Positions 24,242 to 33,525 of a DNA stretch of 38,773 nt are shown piece by piece. The notes beneath the pieces were generated by a model that saw only the letters and a list, made by a program, of their open reading frames with translations, was not told where the DNA came from and did no database searches. Positions within the stretch are counted from its first letter, which is position 1; the number at the start of each line of letters is the position of its first letter. The translations under genes and the position numbers were made by a program. Source of the stretch: an uncultured Bacillota bacterium (lineage in GTDB: Bacteria; Bacillota; Clostridia; Tissierellales; Tepidimicrobiaceae); the NCBI GenBank assembly GCA_937967955.1, contig CALBUB010000009.1:1-38773 (forward strand), read 5' to 3'.

Positions 24242-25465
24242 ATGTCTAAAAGGAAAGCAATTATAGTAATGATAATATTACTAATATTTACCAACGCGGC
24301 TACCTTCATAGCTAGTAATGTGGTAAGTGTTAAACTTAATGATAAAGTCGTTATCCCAGCCAGTGAGTACAATATGCTCTTATCTACTTATGGCAGATAT
24401 TCAAAAGCTATTGAGCTTGAAAATTATATAAAGGAGAATTTTTTAGGGGAAGTGGACTTGGAAAAATTATTTGATGGCCAATTAAAAGGCATGTTTGAAG
24501 CCTTAGGAGACCCCTATTCTGCTTATATGACAGTAGATGAGTTTAAAAGTTTTTCGGAAGAAACAGAGGGAGTATATGGGGGAATTGGGGTTGTTGTAAC
24601 TCCGGGAGAGGATAACCTTATAACTGTAGTATCACCTATAGAAGATACGCCAGGAGAAAGGGCAGGAATAAAACCAGGAGACAAGATAATCAAGGTAGAT
24701 GGAGTAGAATATACAGCAGACAAGATGGACGAGGCAGTAAAAAAGATGAAGGGAAAACCTAAAACTTCTGTTACTATTACTATTTTAAGAACTGATAAAG
24801 ATGGCAATAATCAACATATAGACTTAGAAATAGTTAGAGAACAGATAAGGTTGCAAACAGTAAAAGCAGACATAATAGAAGATGATATTGGCTATATAAA
24901 AATTACTTCCTTCGACGAATTAACCTACGATGACTTTAAAAAGCATTTAGATTCATTAATGGCTAAGAATATTTCAGGCCTTATATTAGATTTAAGGAAT
25001 AATCCAGGTGGCCTTTTAGATGTATGTGTTAATATAGCTGATGAATTCTTAGGAGAAGGAATAATAGTATATACTGAGACTAAAAATGGAGAAAAACAAT
25101 ACCAATATTCAGATAAAAAACATATAGATATTCCTTTGGTAGTATTAGTAAATGAAGGAAGTGCTAGCGCTTCTGAAATATTAGCAGGAGCAATAAAAGA
25201 TCACAACAGAGGAATCCTACTTGGCAACAAGACCTTTGGAAAAGGAATAGTACAGAGAATAAGGCAATTAAAAGACGGCTCAGGTTTTAAGCTTACCGTA
25301 TCAGAATACTTTACTCCTAGTGGTGAAAGCATACACGGGATAGGTATAGAACCCCATATAAAGGTGGATCTGCCAGATGATATAGAACAAATAGGTTTAG
25401 AAAATCTAGAGGGGGATACTCAATTAAAAGCAGCAATTGGTCAAATAAAAGAAATGATTAATTAA
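24242..25465 (+). CDS. C-terminal processing protease CtpA/CtpB (S41)
   Basis: Exported PDZ serine protease that trims or degrades envelope proteins. It has an N-terminal membrane anchor (about 5-25), a PDZ domain (about 112-185, with YGGIGVVV and AGIKPGD) and the S41 protease core. The catalytic triad S309 (GSASASE), K334 (TFGKG) and Q338 sits at the same numbers as in Bacillus subtilis CtpB as I recall it. The ATG at 24242, six bases after AGAGGTG, gives 407 residues; a GTG nine bases upstream overlaps the binding site. In B. subtilis CtpB activates SpoIVFB signalling during sporulation and the gene also lies near ftsEX, so a similar role is possible but unproven. Confidence 0.94.
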   Translation: MSKRKAIIVMIILLIFTNAATFIASNVVSVKLNDKVVIPASEYNMLLSTYGRYSKAIELENYIKENFLGEVDLEKLFDGQLKGMFEALGDPYSAYMTVDEFKSFSEETEGVYGGIGVVVTPGEDNLITVVSPIEDTPGERAGIKPGDKIIKVDGVEYTADKMDEAVKKMKGKPKTSVTITILRTDKDGNNQHIDLEIVREQIRLQTVKADIIEDDIGYIKITSFDELTYDDFKKHLDSLMAKNISGLILDLRNNPGGLLDVCVNIADEFLGEGIIVYTETKNGEKQYQYSDKKHIDIPLVVLVNEGSASASEILAGAIKDHNRGILLGNKTFGKGIVQRIRQLKDGSGFKLTVSEYFTPSGESIHGIGIEPHIKVDLPDDIEQIGLENLEGDTQLKAAIGQIKEMIN

Positions 25466-25491
25466 AAGGACCGGGAAAAAGGGGAATTAGG

Positions 25492-26658
25492 ATGGAGCTG
25501 TTGTTGGATGCCATGTATTTTTCTACAAGTAACATATTAAAAACTTTGTTTACACCCCTGTTTTGGCTTGTAGTGTGTATAGTTTTATTCCAGTATATAA
25601 AAATAAGCAAAATAGAAAAGGATATTTTAGGGGAATACAAAAGTTCCCCTTTCATAAACACCCTTTCCTCAACATTTTATGGGCTAATAGGAGGAGTATT
25701 TGGCAGCATAATATTTATCTATTTTAATGTCTTTATAAATCAAAGGGATTTTATATTCCTCTTGCCCCTAGCTTTAATTTTATCAGTTATTAATCCTAGG
25801 TTTATATGCTTTTCCTATGCTGGAGGAATCCTTTCTTTATCCAACTTAATACTAGGTTGGCCAAAGGTAAATATAACTAGTATAATGTTTGTAATTGGAG
25901 TACTCCACTTAATTGAAAGTGTACTTATATTACTAGATGGAACTAGTAGTAAAGTCCCTATATTTATGGAAAAGGAAGGACAAATAGTAGGAGGCTTTGC
26001 TATGAACAGGTTTTGGCCCGTTCCCTTTCTAGTATTTATAAAAGGGGGCTTAACAGGGCCAGCAACTTTGTTAGCCATTTTAGGTTATGGAGATATTTCC
26101 TTTTCCAGTTTACCTGAGGAAAAGGCTAGGGAAACTTCCTTTTACTTATTCCTTTTTAGTATAATATTATTAATTCTTTCTAACAAAGCAAAAACCGATT
26201 ACATTTATAAATATGTAGTAGCCATATTTGCTCCAGTTGCCCATGAAATCATTATTGCCCTAGGAAGATTAAAGGAAGAGAGGGGAAAATATATTTTTAA
26301 ACCTTCTAGCAAGGGTTTAAAAATACTAGATACCTTACCTGGCAGTATAGGTGAAAAGTTAGGCTTTAATTCAGGAGATGTGATTTTAGCCATAAATGGG
26401 AAGAGGATTTTTTCAAAAGAAGATGTGGAGGAAATATTATATTTTAGACCTAATGCCCTATGGGTAGACCTATTAGATAATAAGAATGGCTATATTTCTA
26501 AGGAATACATTAGCCCTGATAGGGGAGGAATTGAAAGTTTAGGCGTCATTGTAGTGGCCGATACTCCTGATTACCAATTAGTAGTTGAAGAAGTAGAAAC
26601 TCCTATTAGGAGATTAATAAATAAATTTAGACGGAAAAAAACTACATATAGAAATTAA
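25492..26658 (+). CDS. PDZ-domain multi-pass membrane protein, MinJ-like
   Basis: A 388-residue protein with seven or eight membrane segments (first at about 18-35, last near 215-231 and 239-258) and a C-terminal cytosolic PDZ domain at about 268-320 (PGSIGEKLGFNSGDVILAING), ending in a basic tail. The order ftsE-ftsX-ctp-PDZ membrane protein matches B. subtilis, where the last gene is minJ, the adaptor that links DivIVA to MinD at the poles and septum. Sequence conservation in this family is low, so the MinJ assignment rests mostly on layout and context. It starts 26 bases after ctp, behind a weak AGGGGAATTAGG site, and ends at a bidirectional terminator. Confidence 0.82.
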   Translation: MELLLDAMYFSTSNILKTLFTPLFWLVVCIVLFQYIKISKIEKDILGEYKSSPFINTLSSTFYGLIGGVFGSIIFIYFNVFINQRDFIFLLPLALILSVINPRFICFSYAGGILSLSNLILGWPKVNITSIMFVIGVLHLIESVLILLDGTSSKVPIFMEKEGQIVGGFAMNRFWPVPFLVFIKGGLTGPATLLAILGYGDISFSSLPEEKARETSFYLFLFSIILLILSNKAKTDYIYKYVVAIFAPVAHEIIIALGRLKEERGKYIFKPSSKGLKILDTLPGSIGEKLGFNSGDVILAINGKRIFSKEDVEEILYFRPNALWVDLLDNKNGYISKEYISPDRGGIESLGVIVVADTPDYQLVVEEVETPIRRLINKFRRKKTTYRN

Positions 26659-26659
26659 T

Positions 26660-26697
26660 ATAAAAACAGTATGGAAGCTACACCATACTGTTTTTAT
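26660..26697. terminator. bidirectional terminator between the MinJ-like and lipoprotein genes
   Basis: A perfect 15-pair stem, ATAAAAACAGTATGG (26660-26674) with CCATACTGTTTTTAT (26683-26697). Both strands run into T-rich sequence and two convergent genes end on either side. Confidence 0.9.
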
Positions 26698-26708
26698 ATG
26701 TGAACAAT

Positions 26709-28298
26709 TTAATTTTCTTTTGAATCTACTTTAGTTAAATCAATGCTGTATATATTATATATATTTTTTTCTTTAGTTGGTATTGTTAAGGATATATAGG
26801 CTTTTTCCTTTTCTGGATTATAGAATAGTTTATCGCTGTTTATCTGAGAGATAATACTAGAGGTTCCATCTCTTACATTGTACTTTCCAAAATTAAACTG
26901 ATTATTTAAGTTGAGATTTTCAATAAATAGAATATTACTGTCATCTAGCTTATAATAATTTAAAATGTTATAATCTAATGTATCGGTAATATTTTTATCC
27001 CCAGTACTATAAACTTTTAATATATTTTTATTTTTCTCTTCTATATTTTCTAAGTAAACAATATACTCATTGTTAAACAACATAGGTTTAAAGCCCGAAC
27101 CTATCAGGGTTAATTTTTCCTTATCTTCTATTAAATATAAGTTCTTGTTAATTGAATGTTCATCATATTCTGCAAAGATAAGCTTATTATCTAATATATC
27201 AAAAGATTCGATTGTCTTATCTAAATTTAGAACTTTATTTGAAGTATTTTCACCAATATTGTAGAGGAACAATGTAGTGTTATTATTATCCATGTCTATG
27301 AAGTATAGATTAGCCTTATCCTTCCACTTCATCAACTTTGGATGTAGGTGATTAATTGGAGTAATTTTATAGGCTATATTATCCACTCTATTTATCAGAA
27401 AAATGTCGCTTTTTGTTCCATCTCCTTCAATTAGGGCTATGTGTTTACCATCGGGACTAATAAGGGCTGAGTTGATTGTCAACTTAGTAGTATATAGTTT
27501 CTTCTTATTTCCATTATTTAGATTATAGGACCATAAGCTTTCGTAGCGTATACCTTCCTCTTCGTGTTCTTGTTTATAAATTAATAGTTCATTAGGTCTA
27601 TAATCTAATAGATGGCCATGATCTAAATATGTGGATATATCATGCTTTTCTGCTTCCAATATTTTTCCAGTTTTAGCATCTGCTTTTACTTGGAGATTAA
27701 ATAGGGGAGATTTAGAATTTTCCCTATTTAGTAAATATGGAAAATATATATTCCATAAAATTTTTTCATTAGCTTTATAAAGCTCTACTTCAGGAAGGGT
27801 TATAGGCTCAATTTTTAGCTCTGTGCATACCTTTTCTAAAATTTGATTTTTGTTGAATTTTAAAGGTATAGGCTCATAATTAAGAGGCACAATATTAAAT
27901 TTTAATTTATCAATATTCTTAATATCTGTAGTAAGCTCAAGGGTAATTTGAGGAACTGCTAGTTGAATTTTATCCTCTTCCATTTTTCTAGTTAAATATA
28001 AGTTTAAAGTATTTCCTGTCATAGTAATTCTGTCTACATCAATTCCGGAACTTTCTACCAAGCCTGCAGTTACCAGTAATTTTAAATTTGCTCCCTTCTC
28101 TATAATATCTACTTTTGCATCTAAAAGTTGAAAGGCTTTTGATAATGCTATTTGATCTATTTTAAAAGTAATTGTTTCCTCTTCCAATACTTCTTTTGTT
28201 TCGTATGCAACCTGCTCTCCGTTTTCATTTTTACTACAAGCAGTTAATATGAACAGGAATAGGGATATAATTATGAGTAGATATATTTTTTTGTACAT
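26709..28298 (-). CDS. lipoprotein with predicted C-terminal beta-propeller
   Basis: A 529-residue lipoprotein: a hydrophobic signal peptide ending in a lipobox (ILTAC, lipid-attached C21) directs it to the outer face of the membrane. Residues about 40-240 form a beta-rich domain of unknown family. From about 245 onward the pattern of short strands with Asp/Asn turns, including ISPDGKHIALIEGDGTKSDI and repeated YxxxxxNGNKKKLY-like units, suggests a TolB/WD40-like propeller with five to six blades. I do not recognise the family. The ATG follows GGAGGA. It is transcribed away from uvrB and converges on the MinJ-like gene. Possible roles in envelope sensing or solute binding are guesses; the long charged turns fit an extracellular location. 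Confidence 0.85.
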   Translation of the reverse strand: MYKKIYLLIIISLFLFILTACSKNENGEQVAYETKEVLEEETITFKIDQIALSKAFQLLDAKVDIIEKGANLKLLVTAGLVESSGIDVDRITMTGNTLNLYLTRKMEEDKIQLAVPQITLELTTDIKNIDKLKFNIVPLNYEPIPLKFNKNQILEKVCTELKIEPITLPEVELYKANEKILWNIYFPYLLNRENSKSPLFNLQVKADAKTGKILEAEKHDISTYLDHGHLLDYRPNELLIYKQEHEEEGIRYESLWSYNLNNGNKKKLYTTKLTINSALISPDGKHIALIEGDGTKSDIFLINRVDNIAYKITPINHLHPKLMKWKDKANLYFIDMDNNNTTLFLYNIGENTSNKVLNLDKTIESFDILDNKLIFAEYDEHSINKNLYLIEDKEKLTLIGSGFKPMLFNNEYIVYLENIEEKNKNILKVYSTGDKNITDTLDYNILNYYKLDDSNILFIENLNLNNQFNFGKYNVRDGTSSIISQINSDKLFYNPEKEKAYISLTIPTKEKNIYNIYSIDLTKVDSKEN

Positions 28299-28435
28299 TT
28301 TTAGTCCTCCTTTTTTTATAAAAACAAAAGCTTGCAGGTGGTAATTTCCTATTTTGCTCCCAAATATTATCCTTTATTTTAATAGTTTATAACAATAACA
28401 AAAATTGTTCAACATATTTGGGCAACAAATGGCTT

Positions 28436-28463
28436 TTGACAACTATAAGTCTTATAATATAAT
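28436..28463 (+). promoter_or_regulatory. sigma-A promoter of uvrBA
   Basis: TTGACA (28436-28441) and TATAAT (28458-28463), both perfect, are separated by 16 bases. A LexA-type palindrome overlaps the expected start of transcription. Confidence 0.8.
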
Positions 28464-28470
28464 AAGATAA

Positions 28471-28482
28471 GAACAAGCGTTC
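28471..28482. promoter_or_regulatory. LexA/DinR (SOS) operator of uvrBA
   Basis: GAACAAGCGTTC is a perfect GAAC-N4-GTTC palindrome, the core of the Gram-positive SOS box known from Bacillus and Clostridia. It lies eight bases after the -10 and 18 before the uvrB ATG, where a bound repressor would block initiation. This fits LexA control of uvrB in related bacteria. Confidence 0.85.
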
Positions 28483-28499
28483 AGTAAGAGGTGAAATAT

Positions 28500-30479
28500 A
28501 TGTCTAAGTTTAAAATAGAATCTAATTTCAAGCCTACAGGGGATCAGCCTCAGGCAATAGAGAAATTAGCCAATGGTATAATGAATAATCTAAAACATCA
28601 GACCCTATTAGGAGTAACAGGCTCTGGTAAAACATTTACTATGGCCAATGTAATAGAAAGGGTTCAAAAGCCTACATTAGTTATAGCACATAATAAGACA
28701 TTAGCCTATCAGCTAGCTACTGAGTTTAAAGAGTTTTTTCCTAACAATGCAGTAGAATATTTTGTATCCTATTATGATTATTACCAACCAGAAGCCTATG
28801 TACCTCATACGGATACTTATATAGAAAAAGATGCTTCTATAAATGATGAGATAGATAAGCTAAGACATTCAGCCACTGCAGCCCTATTTGAAAGAAGGGA
28901 TGTAATTATAGTATCTAGTGTATCCTGTATATACGGCCTAGGAGACCCAGTGGATTATGAAAATTTAGTAGTATCCTTAAGGCCTGGAATGATTAAGGAT
29001 AGGGATGAGATAATAAAAAAATTAATAGATATTCAATATATGAGAAACGATATAAATTTTGAAAGGGGTACCTTTAGGGTAAGAGGGGATGTATTGGAGA
29101 TATTCCCAGCAGGCTCTAGTGGAAATATTATCAGGGTGGAATTCTTTGGGGACGAAATAGATAGGATTGTTGAATTAAACTATTTAACTGGTGAAATAAT
29201 TGGAGCTAGAAACCATGTATCTATATTTCCAGCTTCTCACTATGCCACATCCAAGGAAAAAATAGAAAGAGCTGTTAAAAGTATTGAAGAAGAACTGGAA
29301 GAAAGGCTTAAAGAATTAAGAGGACAAAACAAGCTTTTGGAAGCCCAAAGGCTTGAACAAAGAACTAGATATGATATTGAAATGCTAAAAGAAATGGGCT
29401 TTTGTCAAGGAATTGAAAACTATTCAAGACACTTAAGTGGAAGGCCTCCTGGAAGTAGACCTTATACATTAATAGACTATTTCCCAGATGATTTTTTAAT
29501 AATAGTTGATGAATCCCATGTGACTTTACCCCAAATAAGGGGTATGTATGAAGGAGACAGGTCTAGGAAGCAGACTCTTGTGGATTATGGCTTTAGATTA
29601 CCATCAGCCCTTGATAACAGGCCCCTTAAATTTGAAGAGTTTGAAAGCCTTGTAAACCAGATAATATATGTGTCTGCTACCCCTGGTCCCTATGAAAGGG
29701 AGCATTCGGAACAGATAGTAGAACAGATAATTAGGCCAACAGGCCTTTTAGATCCAGAGATAGACGTTAGACCTGTAGAACACCAGGTTGATGATTTGGT
29801 AAAAGAGATTAGAATCAGAGCAGAGAGAAAGGAAAGGGTATTGGTTACTACCCTGACTAAAAAGATGGCAGAAGATTTAACTGATTATTTCAAGGAAATA
29901 GGAATAAAAGTAACCTATCTCCATTCAGACATTGATACTTTAGAGAGAATGAGAATTATCAGGGATTTAAGACTAGGAAAATACGATGTATTAGTAGGTA
30001 TCAATCTATTAAGGGAAGGTTTAGATCTGCCAGAAGTATCTTTAGTGGCTATACTAGAGGCAGATAAGGAAGGCTTTTTAAGATCAGAGACTTCCTTAAT
30101 CCAGACTATAGGAAGAGCAGCTAGAAATGCCTCTGGAAAAGTTATAATGTATGCTGATACTATAACCAAGTCCATGAAAAGGGCAATAGATGAAACTAAT
30201 AGGAGAAGGCGAATCCAGGCTGAATACAACAAAAAACACAATATTACTCCAAAGACTGTTGTGAAAGGAATAAGGGATGTTATTGAGGCAACAGTAGCCT
30301 TAGAGGACAAAGAGGAATACAAAGTAGAAGCCTTTAATGGAGAAGATTTAGATGCTATGATAGAAGGTTTAAGGGAGGCTATGCTAAAGGCTGCAGAAGA
30401 ACTGGATTTCGAAAAGGCAGCTGAACTTAGAGATAAGATGCTTGAACTTAAAAAATTAAAAGAAGCAGGCTTAAAGTAG
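28500..30479 (+). CDS. uvrB: excinuclease ABC subunit B
   Basis: Helicase-like damage-verification subunit of nucleotide excision repair, loaded by UvrA and partner of UvrC. Walker A GVTGSGKT (38-45), the beta-hairpin region YYDYYQPEAYV (about 92-102), helicase motifs VDESH and QTIGRAARN, and a C-terminal UVR domain (EELDFEKAAELRDKM) are all present. Length 659 residues. The ATG at 28500 is preceded by GAGGTG at six bases; a GTG nine bases earlier overlaps that site. It heads an SOS-controlled operon with uvrA 68 bases downstream. Confidence 0.97.
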   Translation: MSKFKIESNFKPTGDQPQAIEKLANGIMNNLKHQTLLGVTGSGKTFTMANVIERVQKPTLVIAHNKTLAYQLATEFKEFFPNNAVEYFVSYYDYYQPEAYVPHTDTYIEKDASINDEIDKLRHSATAALFERRDVIIVSSVSCIYGLGDPVDYENLVVSLRPGMIKDRDEIIKKLIDIQYMRNDINFERGTFRVRGDVLEIFPAGSSGNIIRVEFFGDEIDRIVELNYLTGEIIGARNHVSIFPASHYATSKEKIERAVKSIEEELEERLKELRGQNKLLEAQRLEQRTRYDIEMLKEMGFCQGIENYSRHLSGRPPGSRPYTLIDYFPDDFLIIVDESHVTLPQIRGMYEGDRSRKQTLVDYGFRLPSALDNRPLKFEEFESLVNQIIYVSATPGPYEREHSEQIVEQIIRPTGLLDPEIDVRPVEHQVDDLVKEIRIRAERKERVLVTTLTKKMAEDLTDYFKEIGIKVTYLHSDIDTLERMRIIRDLRLGKYDVLVGINLLREGLDLPEVSLVAILEADKEGFLRSETSLIQTIGRAARNASGKVIMYADTITKSMKRAIDETNRRRRIQAEYNKKHNITPKTVVKGIRDVIEATVALEDKEEYKVEAFNGEDLDAMIEGLREAMLKAAEELDFEKAAELRDKMLELKKLKEAGLK

Positions 30480-30487
30480 CCTGCTTC
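30462..30487 (+). other. hairpin spanning the uvrB stop codon
   Basis: GAAGCAGGCT (30462-30471) pairs perfectly with AGCCTGCTTC (30478-30487) around a six-base loop that includes part of the stop codon. No T tract follows, so it is not a standard terminator. It may stabilise or mark a processing point between uvrB and uvrA messages. Confidence 0.6.
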
Positions 30488-30547
30488 CAAATTTGTCATT
30501 GTATACAGTATTTTTTACGCAGTCAAATTAATGAAGAGGTGAAAACA

Positions 30548-33373
30548 TTGGGACAAGATAAAATAGTTATTAAAGGTGCAAAAGAACACAATCTTAAGAA
30601 TATAGACTTAGTCCTTCCTAGAAACAAATTTATTGTAATAACTGGCTTAAGTGGTTCAGGAAAATCCTCTTTGGCTTTTGATACCATATATGCAGAAGGC
30701 CAAAGGAGATATGTGGAAAGTCTATCCAGCTATGCTCGTCAGTTCTTGGGCCAAATGGAAAAGCCAGATGTAGATTATATAGAGGGTTTGTCACCTTCTA
30801 TTTCTATTGACCAAAAAACAACCAGTAGAAATCCTAGATCTACTGTAGGAACAGTAACTGAAATTTATGATTATCTAAGATTGTTGTTTGCAAGGATTGG
30901 TACTCCTTACTGCTATAAATGTGGCAAGGAGATAACAAGCCAGACTATAGACCAAATGGTAGATAAGATAATGGAATTTGAAGAAAGGACTAGGCTTCAA
31001 ATACTTGCTCCTGTTGTTAGGGGCAAAAAAGGAGAACATAAAAATCTTATTGAAAATGTTAAAAAAGAAGGCTTTGTAAGAATTATTGTAGATGGAGAAA
31101 TGTATGAGGTAACCGATGAAATAAAGCTAGATAAGAATAAGAAACACAATATAGATATTGTAGTAGACAGGATAATAGTAAAGGAAGGAATAGAAGGAAG
31201 GCTAACTGATTCATTAGAAACAGCTTTAAAGCTAGCTGACGGTTTGGTGATTATAGATGTCATAGGCAAAGATAGGCTTATGTTCAGCCAAAAACTAGCC
31301 TGTCCTGACTGTGGTGTGGCTATAGAAGAATTGTCTCCAAGGATGTTCTCATTTAACAGTCCCTATGGCATGTGTCCTACCTGTAGTGGAATTGGCTACT
31401 ATAAGAGGATAGATGAACAACTTATCATACCAAATCCAGAACTAAGTATAAAAGAAGGAGGTATTGCTCCTTATAATACCTCTAATGAGGACGGCTATTA
31501 TTATCAAATATTTAAAACCCTTGCAGAAGAAAATGGCTTTGATGTGGAAACGCCTTTAAAACATGCTCCTAAGAAGTTCATAGATGAGCTATTATATGGA
31601 ACTGATAGGCCTATAACCTTCACCTTCCACAGCCATTATGCAGTAGATACTAAAAAGTTTTCTGGTACCTTTGAGGGAATTGTTAAAAATCTTGAAAGAA
31701 GGTATATGGAAACTTCTTCAGATTATATGAAGAGTAAAATAGAAGAATACATGGCCGAGATTCCTTGTCCTACATGTAAGGGCAAAAGGCTTAGAAAAGA
31801 AGTGTTGGCAGTAAAAATAGGAGGGCTAAATATAGCTGAAGTTACAGATTTATCTGTAGATAAGGCAATTGAATTCTTTAACAATTTGGAACTGACTGAA
31901 AGCCAAAAGCTAATAGCCCACCAAATACTGCAAGAAATAAACAAGAGATTGACCTTCTTAAGGGATGTGGGCCTTGAATATCTTACTTTATCCAGAAGTG
32001 CAAGCACCCTTTCTGGAGGGGAGTCTCAAAGGATTAGATTAGCCACTCAAATTGGCTCAAAACTAGTAGGAGTAATATACGTATTAGACGAACCAAGTAT
32101 TGGCCTACATCAAAGGGATAATGCAAAATTAATAAAAGCCCTGAGAGATTTAACTGACTTAGGTAATACCCTTATAGTTGTAGAACACGATGAAGACACC
32201 ATGTATGCAGCCGACTATATAGTAGATATGGGGCCGGGGGCTGGAGTCCATGGCGGCTATGTGGTAGCAGAAGGAACTGTTGAAGAAATCAAGAATAATC
32301 CAAACTCTATTACTGGCCAGTATCTGTCAGGAGTTAAAAAGATAGAAGTGCCAAAGGAAAGGATAAAGCCAAATGGTAAATGGCTGGAGATAGTAGGAGC
32401 AAGGGAAAACAATTTAAAGAATATCAATGTTAAAATCCCTCTTGGAGTGTTTACTTGCATAACTGGAGTTTCTGGCTCAGGTAAGAGTACATTAGTCAAT
32501 GAAATACTATATAAGGGTTTAGCACAAAAACTAAACGGTGCTAAAGCAAGGCCTGGAAAGCACAAAGAGATTAAAGGAATAGAAAATTTAGACAAAGTAA
32601 TAGTAATTGACCAGTCCCCCATTGGAAGAACTCCCAGATCTAATCCAGCTACCTATACAGGAGTATTCGACTATATTAGGGAAGTATTTGCTAAGACTCC
32701 AGAAGCTAGGATGAGAGGATATAATAAAGGACGTTTTAGCTTCAATGTAAAGGGAGGCAGATGTGAAGCCTGCAAAGGGGACGGAATATTAAAGGTAGAA
32801 ATGCACTTTTTACCTGATGTATACGTACCTTGTGAAGTGTGCAAAGGCAAAAGGTATAATAGAGAAACATTGCAAGTCAAGTATAAAGGAAAGAATATAT
32901 CCGATGTATTAGATATGACAGTAGAAGAAGCCTTAGAGTTTTTCGAAAATATACCTCCTATTAAAAGGAAGTTACAGACCTTATACGATGTAGGCTTAGG
33001 CTATATTAAACTAGGTCAGCCTTCAACCCAATTATCCGGTGGAGAAGCCCAAAGGGTTAAACTGGCTACAGAACTAAGTAAAAAGAGCACAGGAAAGACC
33101 ATCTATATATTAGATGAGCCAACTACAGGCCTTCACATGGATGATGTACACAAGCTTATAAAAGTATTAAAAAGATTGGTAGAAGGTGGAAATTCAGTAG
33201 TAGTAATAGAACATAACCTAGATGTAATAAAAACAGCTGACTATATAATAGACCTAGGACCAGAAGGGGGAGATAAAGGAGGAAACGTTGTAGCCACAGG
33301 TACTCCTGAGGAAATAATAGAAGTAGAAAAATCCTATACAGGTCAGTTCTTAAAGAAGGTATTAGAAAAGTAA
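30548..33373 (+). CDS. uvrA: excinuclease ABC subunit A
   Basis: DNA-damage-recognition ATPase of nucleotide excision repair, with two ABC modules. First Walker A is GLSGSGKSS (near residue 32), the second GVSGSGKST (near 640); ABC signatures LSGGESQRIRLATQIGS and LSGGEAQRVKLATELS are visible. Zinc fingers appear as CYKCGKE, CPDCG, CPTCSG, CPTCKGKR, CEACKGDG and CEVCKGKRY motifs. The TTG at 30548, six bases after GAGGTG, gives 941 residues and the typical start GQDKIVIKGAKEHNLKNIDL; a GTG nine bases upstream overlaps the binding site. It should share the LexA-controlled promoter with uvrB. Confidence 0.97.
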   Translation: MGQDKIVIKGAKEHNLKNIDLVLPRNKFIVITGLSGSGKSSLAFDTIYAEGQRRYVESLSSYARQFLGQMEKPDVDYIEGLSPSISIDQKTTSRNPRSTVGTVTEIYDYLRLLFARIGTPYCYKCGKEITSQTIDQMVDKIMEFEERTRLQILAPVVRGKKGEHKNLIENVKKEGFVRIIVDGEMYEVTDEIKLDKNKKHNIDIVVDRIIVKEGIEGRLTDSLETALKLADGLVIIDVIGKDRLMFSQKLACPDCGVAIEELSPRMFSFNSPYGMCPTCSGIGYYKRIDEQLIIPNPELSIKEGGIAPYNTSNEDGYYYQIFKTLAEENGFDVETPLKHAPKKFIDELLYGTDRPITFTFHSHYAVDTKKFSGTFEGIVKNLERRYMETSSDYMKSKIEEYMAEIPCPTCKGKRLRKEVLAVKIGGLNIAEVTDLSVDKAIEFFNNLELTESQKLIAHQILQEINKRLTFLRDVGLEYLTLSRSASTLSGGESQRIRLATQIGSKLVGVIYVLDEPSIGLHQRDNAKLIKALRDLTDLGNTLIVVEHDEDTMYAADYIVDMGPGAGVHGGYVVAEGTVEEIKNNPNSITGQYLSGVKKIEVPKERIKPNGKWLEIVGARENNLKNINVKIPLGVFTCITGVSGSGKSTLVNEILYKGLAQKLNGAKARPGKHKEIKGIENLDKVIVIDQSPIGRTPRSNPATYTGVFDYIREVFAKTPEARMRGYNKGRFSFNVKGGRCEACKGDGILKVEMHFLPDVYVPCEVCKGKRYNRETLQVKYKGKNISDVLDMTVEEALEFFENIPPIKRKLQTLYDVGLGYIKLGQPSTQLSGGEAQRVKLATELSKKSTGKTIYILDEPTTGLHMDDVHKLIKVLKRLVEGGNSVVVIEHNLDVIKTADYIIDLGPEGGDKGGNVVATGTPEEIIEVEKSYTGQFLKKVLEK

Positions 33374-33392
33374 ATTAGAAAGTAGTAAGAAT

Positions 33393-33431
33393 ATAAATAG
33401 GGAATTGGTTTAAAACCGATTCCCTATTTAT
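33393..33431. terminator. probable terminator after uvrA, shared with the Nudix gene
   Basis: A long stem, ATAAATAGGGAATTGGTT with AACCGATTCCCTATTTAT (one G-T pair), closes around a short loop. The T run is weak, so termination efficiency is uncertain, but it lies between two convergent genes. Confidence 0.65.
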
Positions 33432-33525
33432 AAATATCAGAAGAGTTAATATGGTATAAAATTCATATATAACATGTACATATTTTCCTATGTAGAAAAT
33501 AAACTAAAGTTTTTCTAATAATTGC

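Noticed and set aside
26226..26300. HE motif (H251-E252) in a membrane segment of the MinJ-like protein, resembling a site-2 protease zinc motif.
   Set aside because: The second histidine of HExxH is absent and there is no LDG motif, so no protease activity is claimed.
28453..28458. An earlier TATAAT overlapping the uvrB promoter.
   Set aside because: It would leave only 11 bases to TTGACA; the copy at 28458-28463 gives the allowed 16.
30480..30535. Possible internal promoter or terminator between uvrB and uvrA.
   Set aside because: The hairpin lacks a T tract and no consensus -35/-10 pair is visible, so the genes are treated as one transcript.
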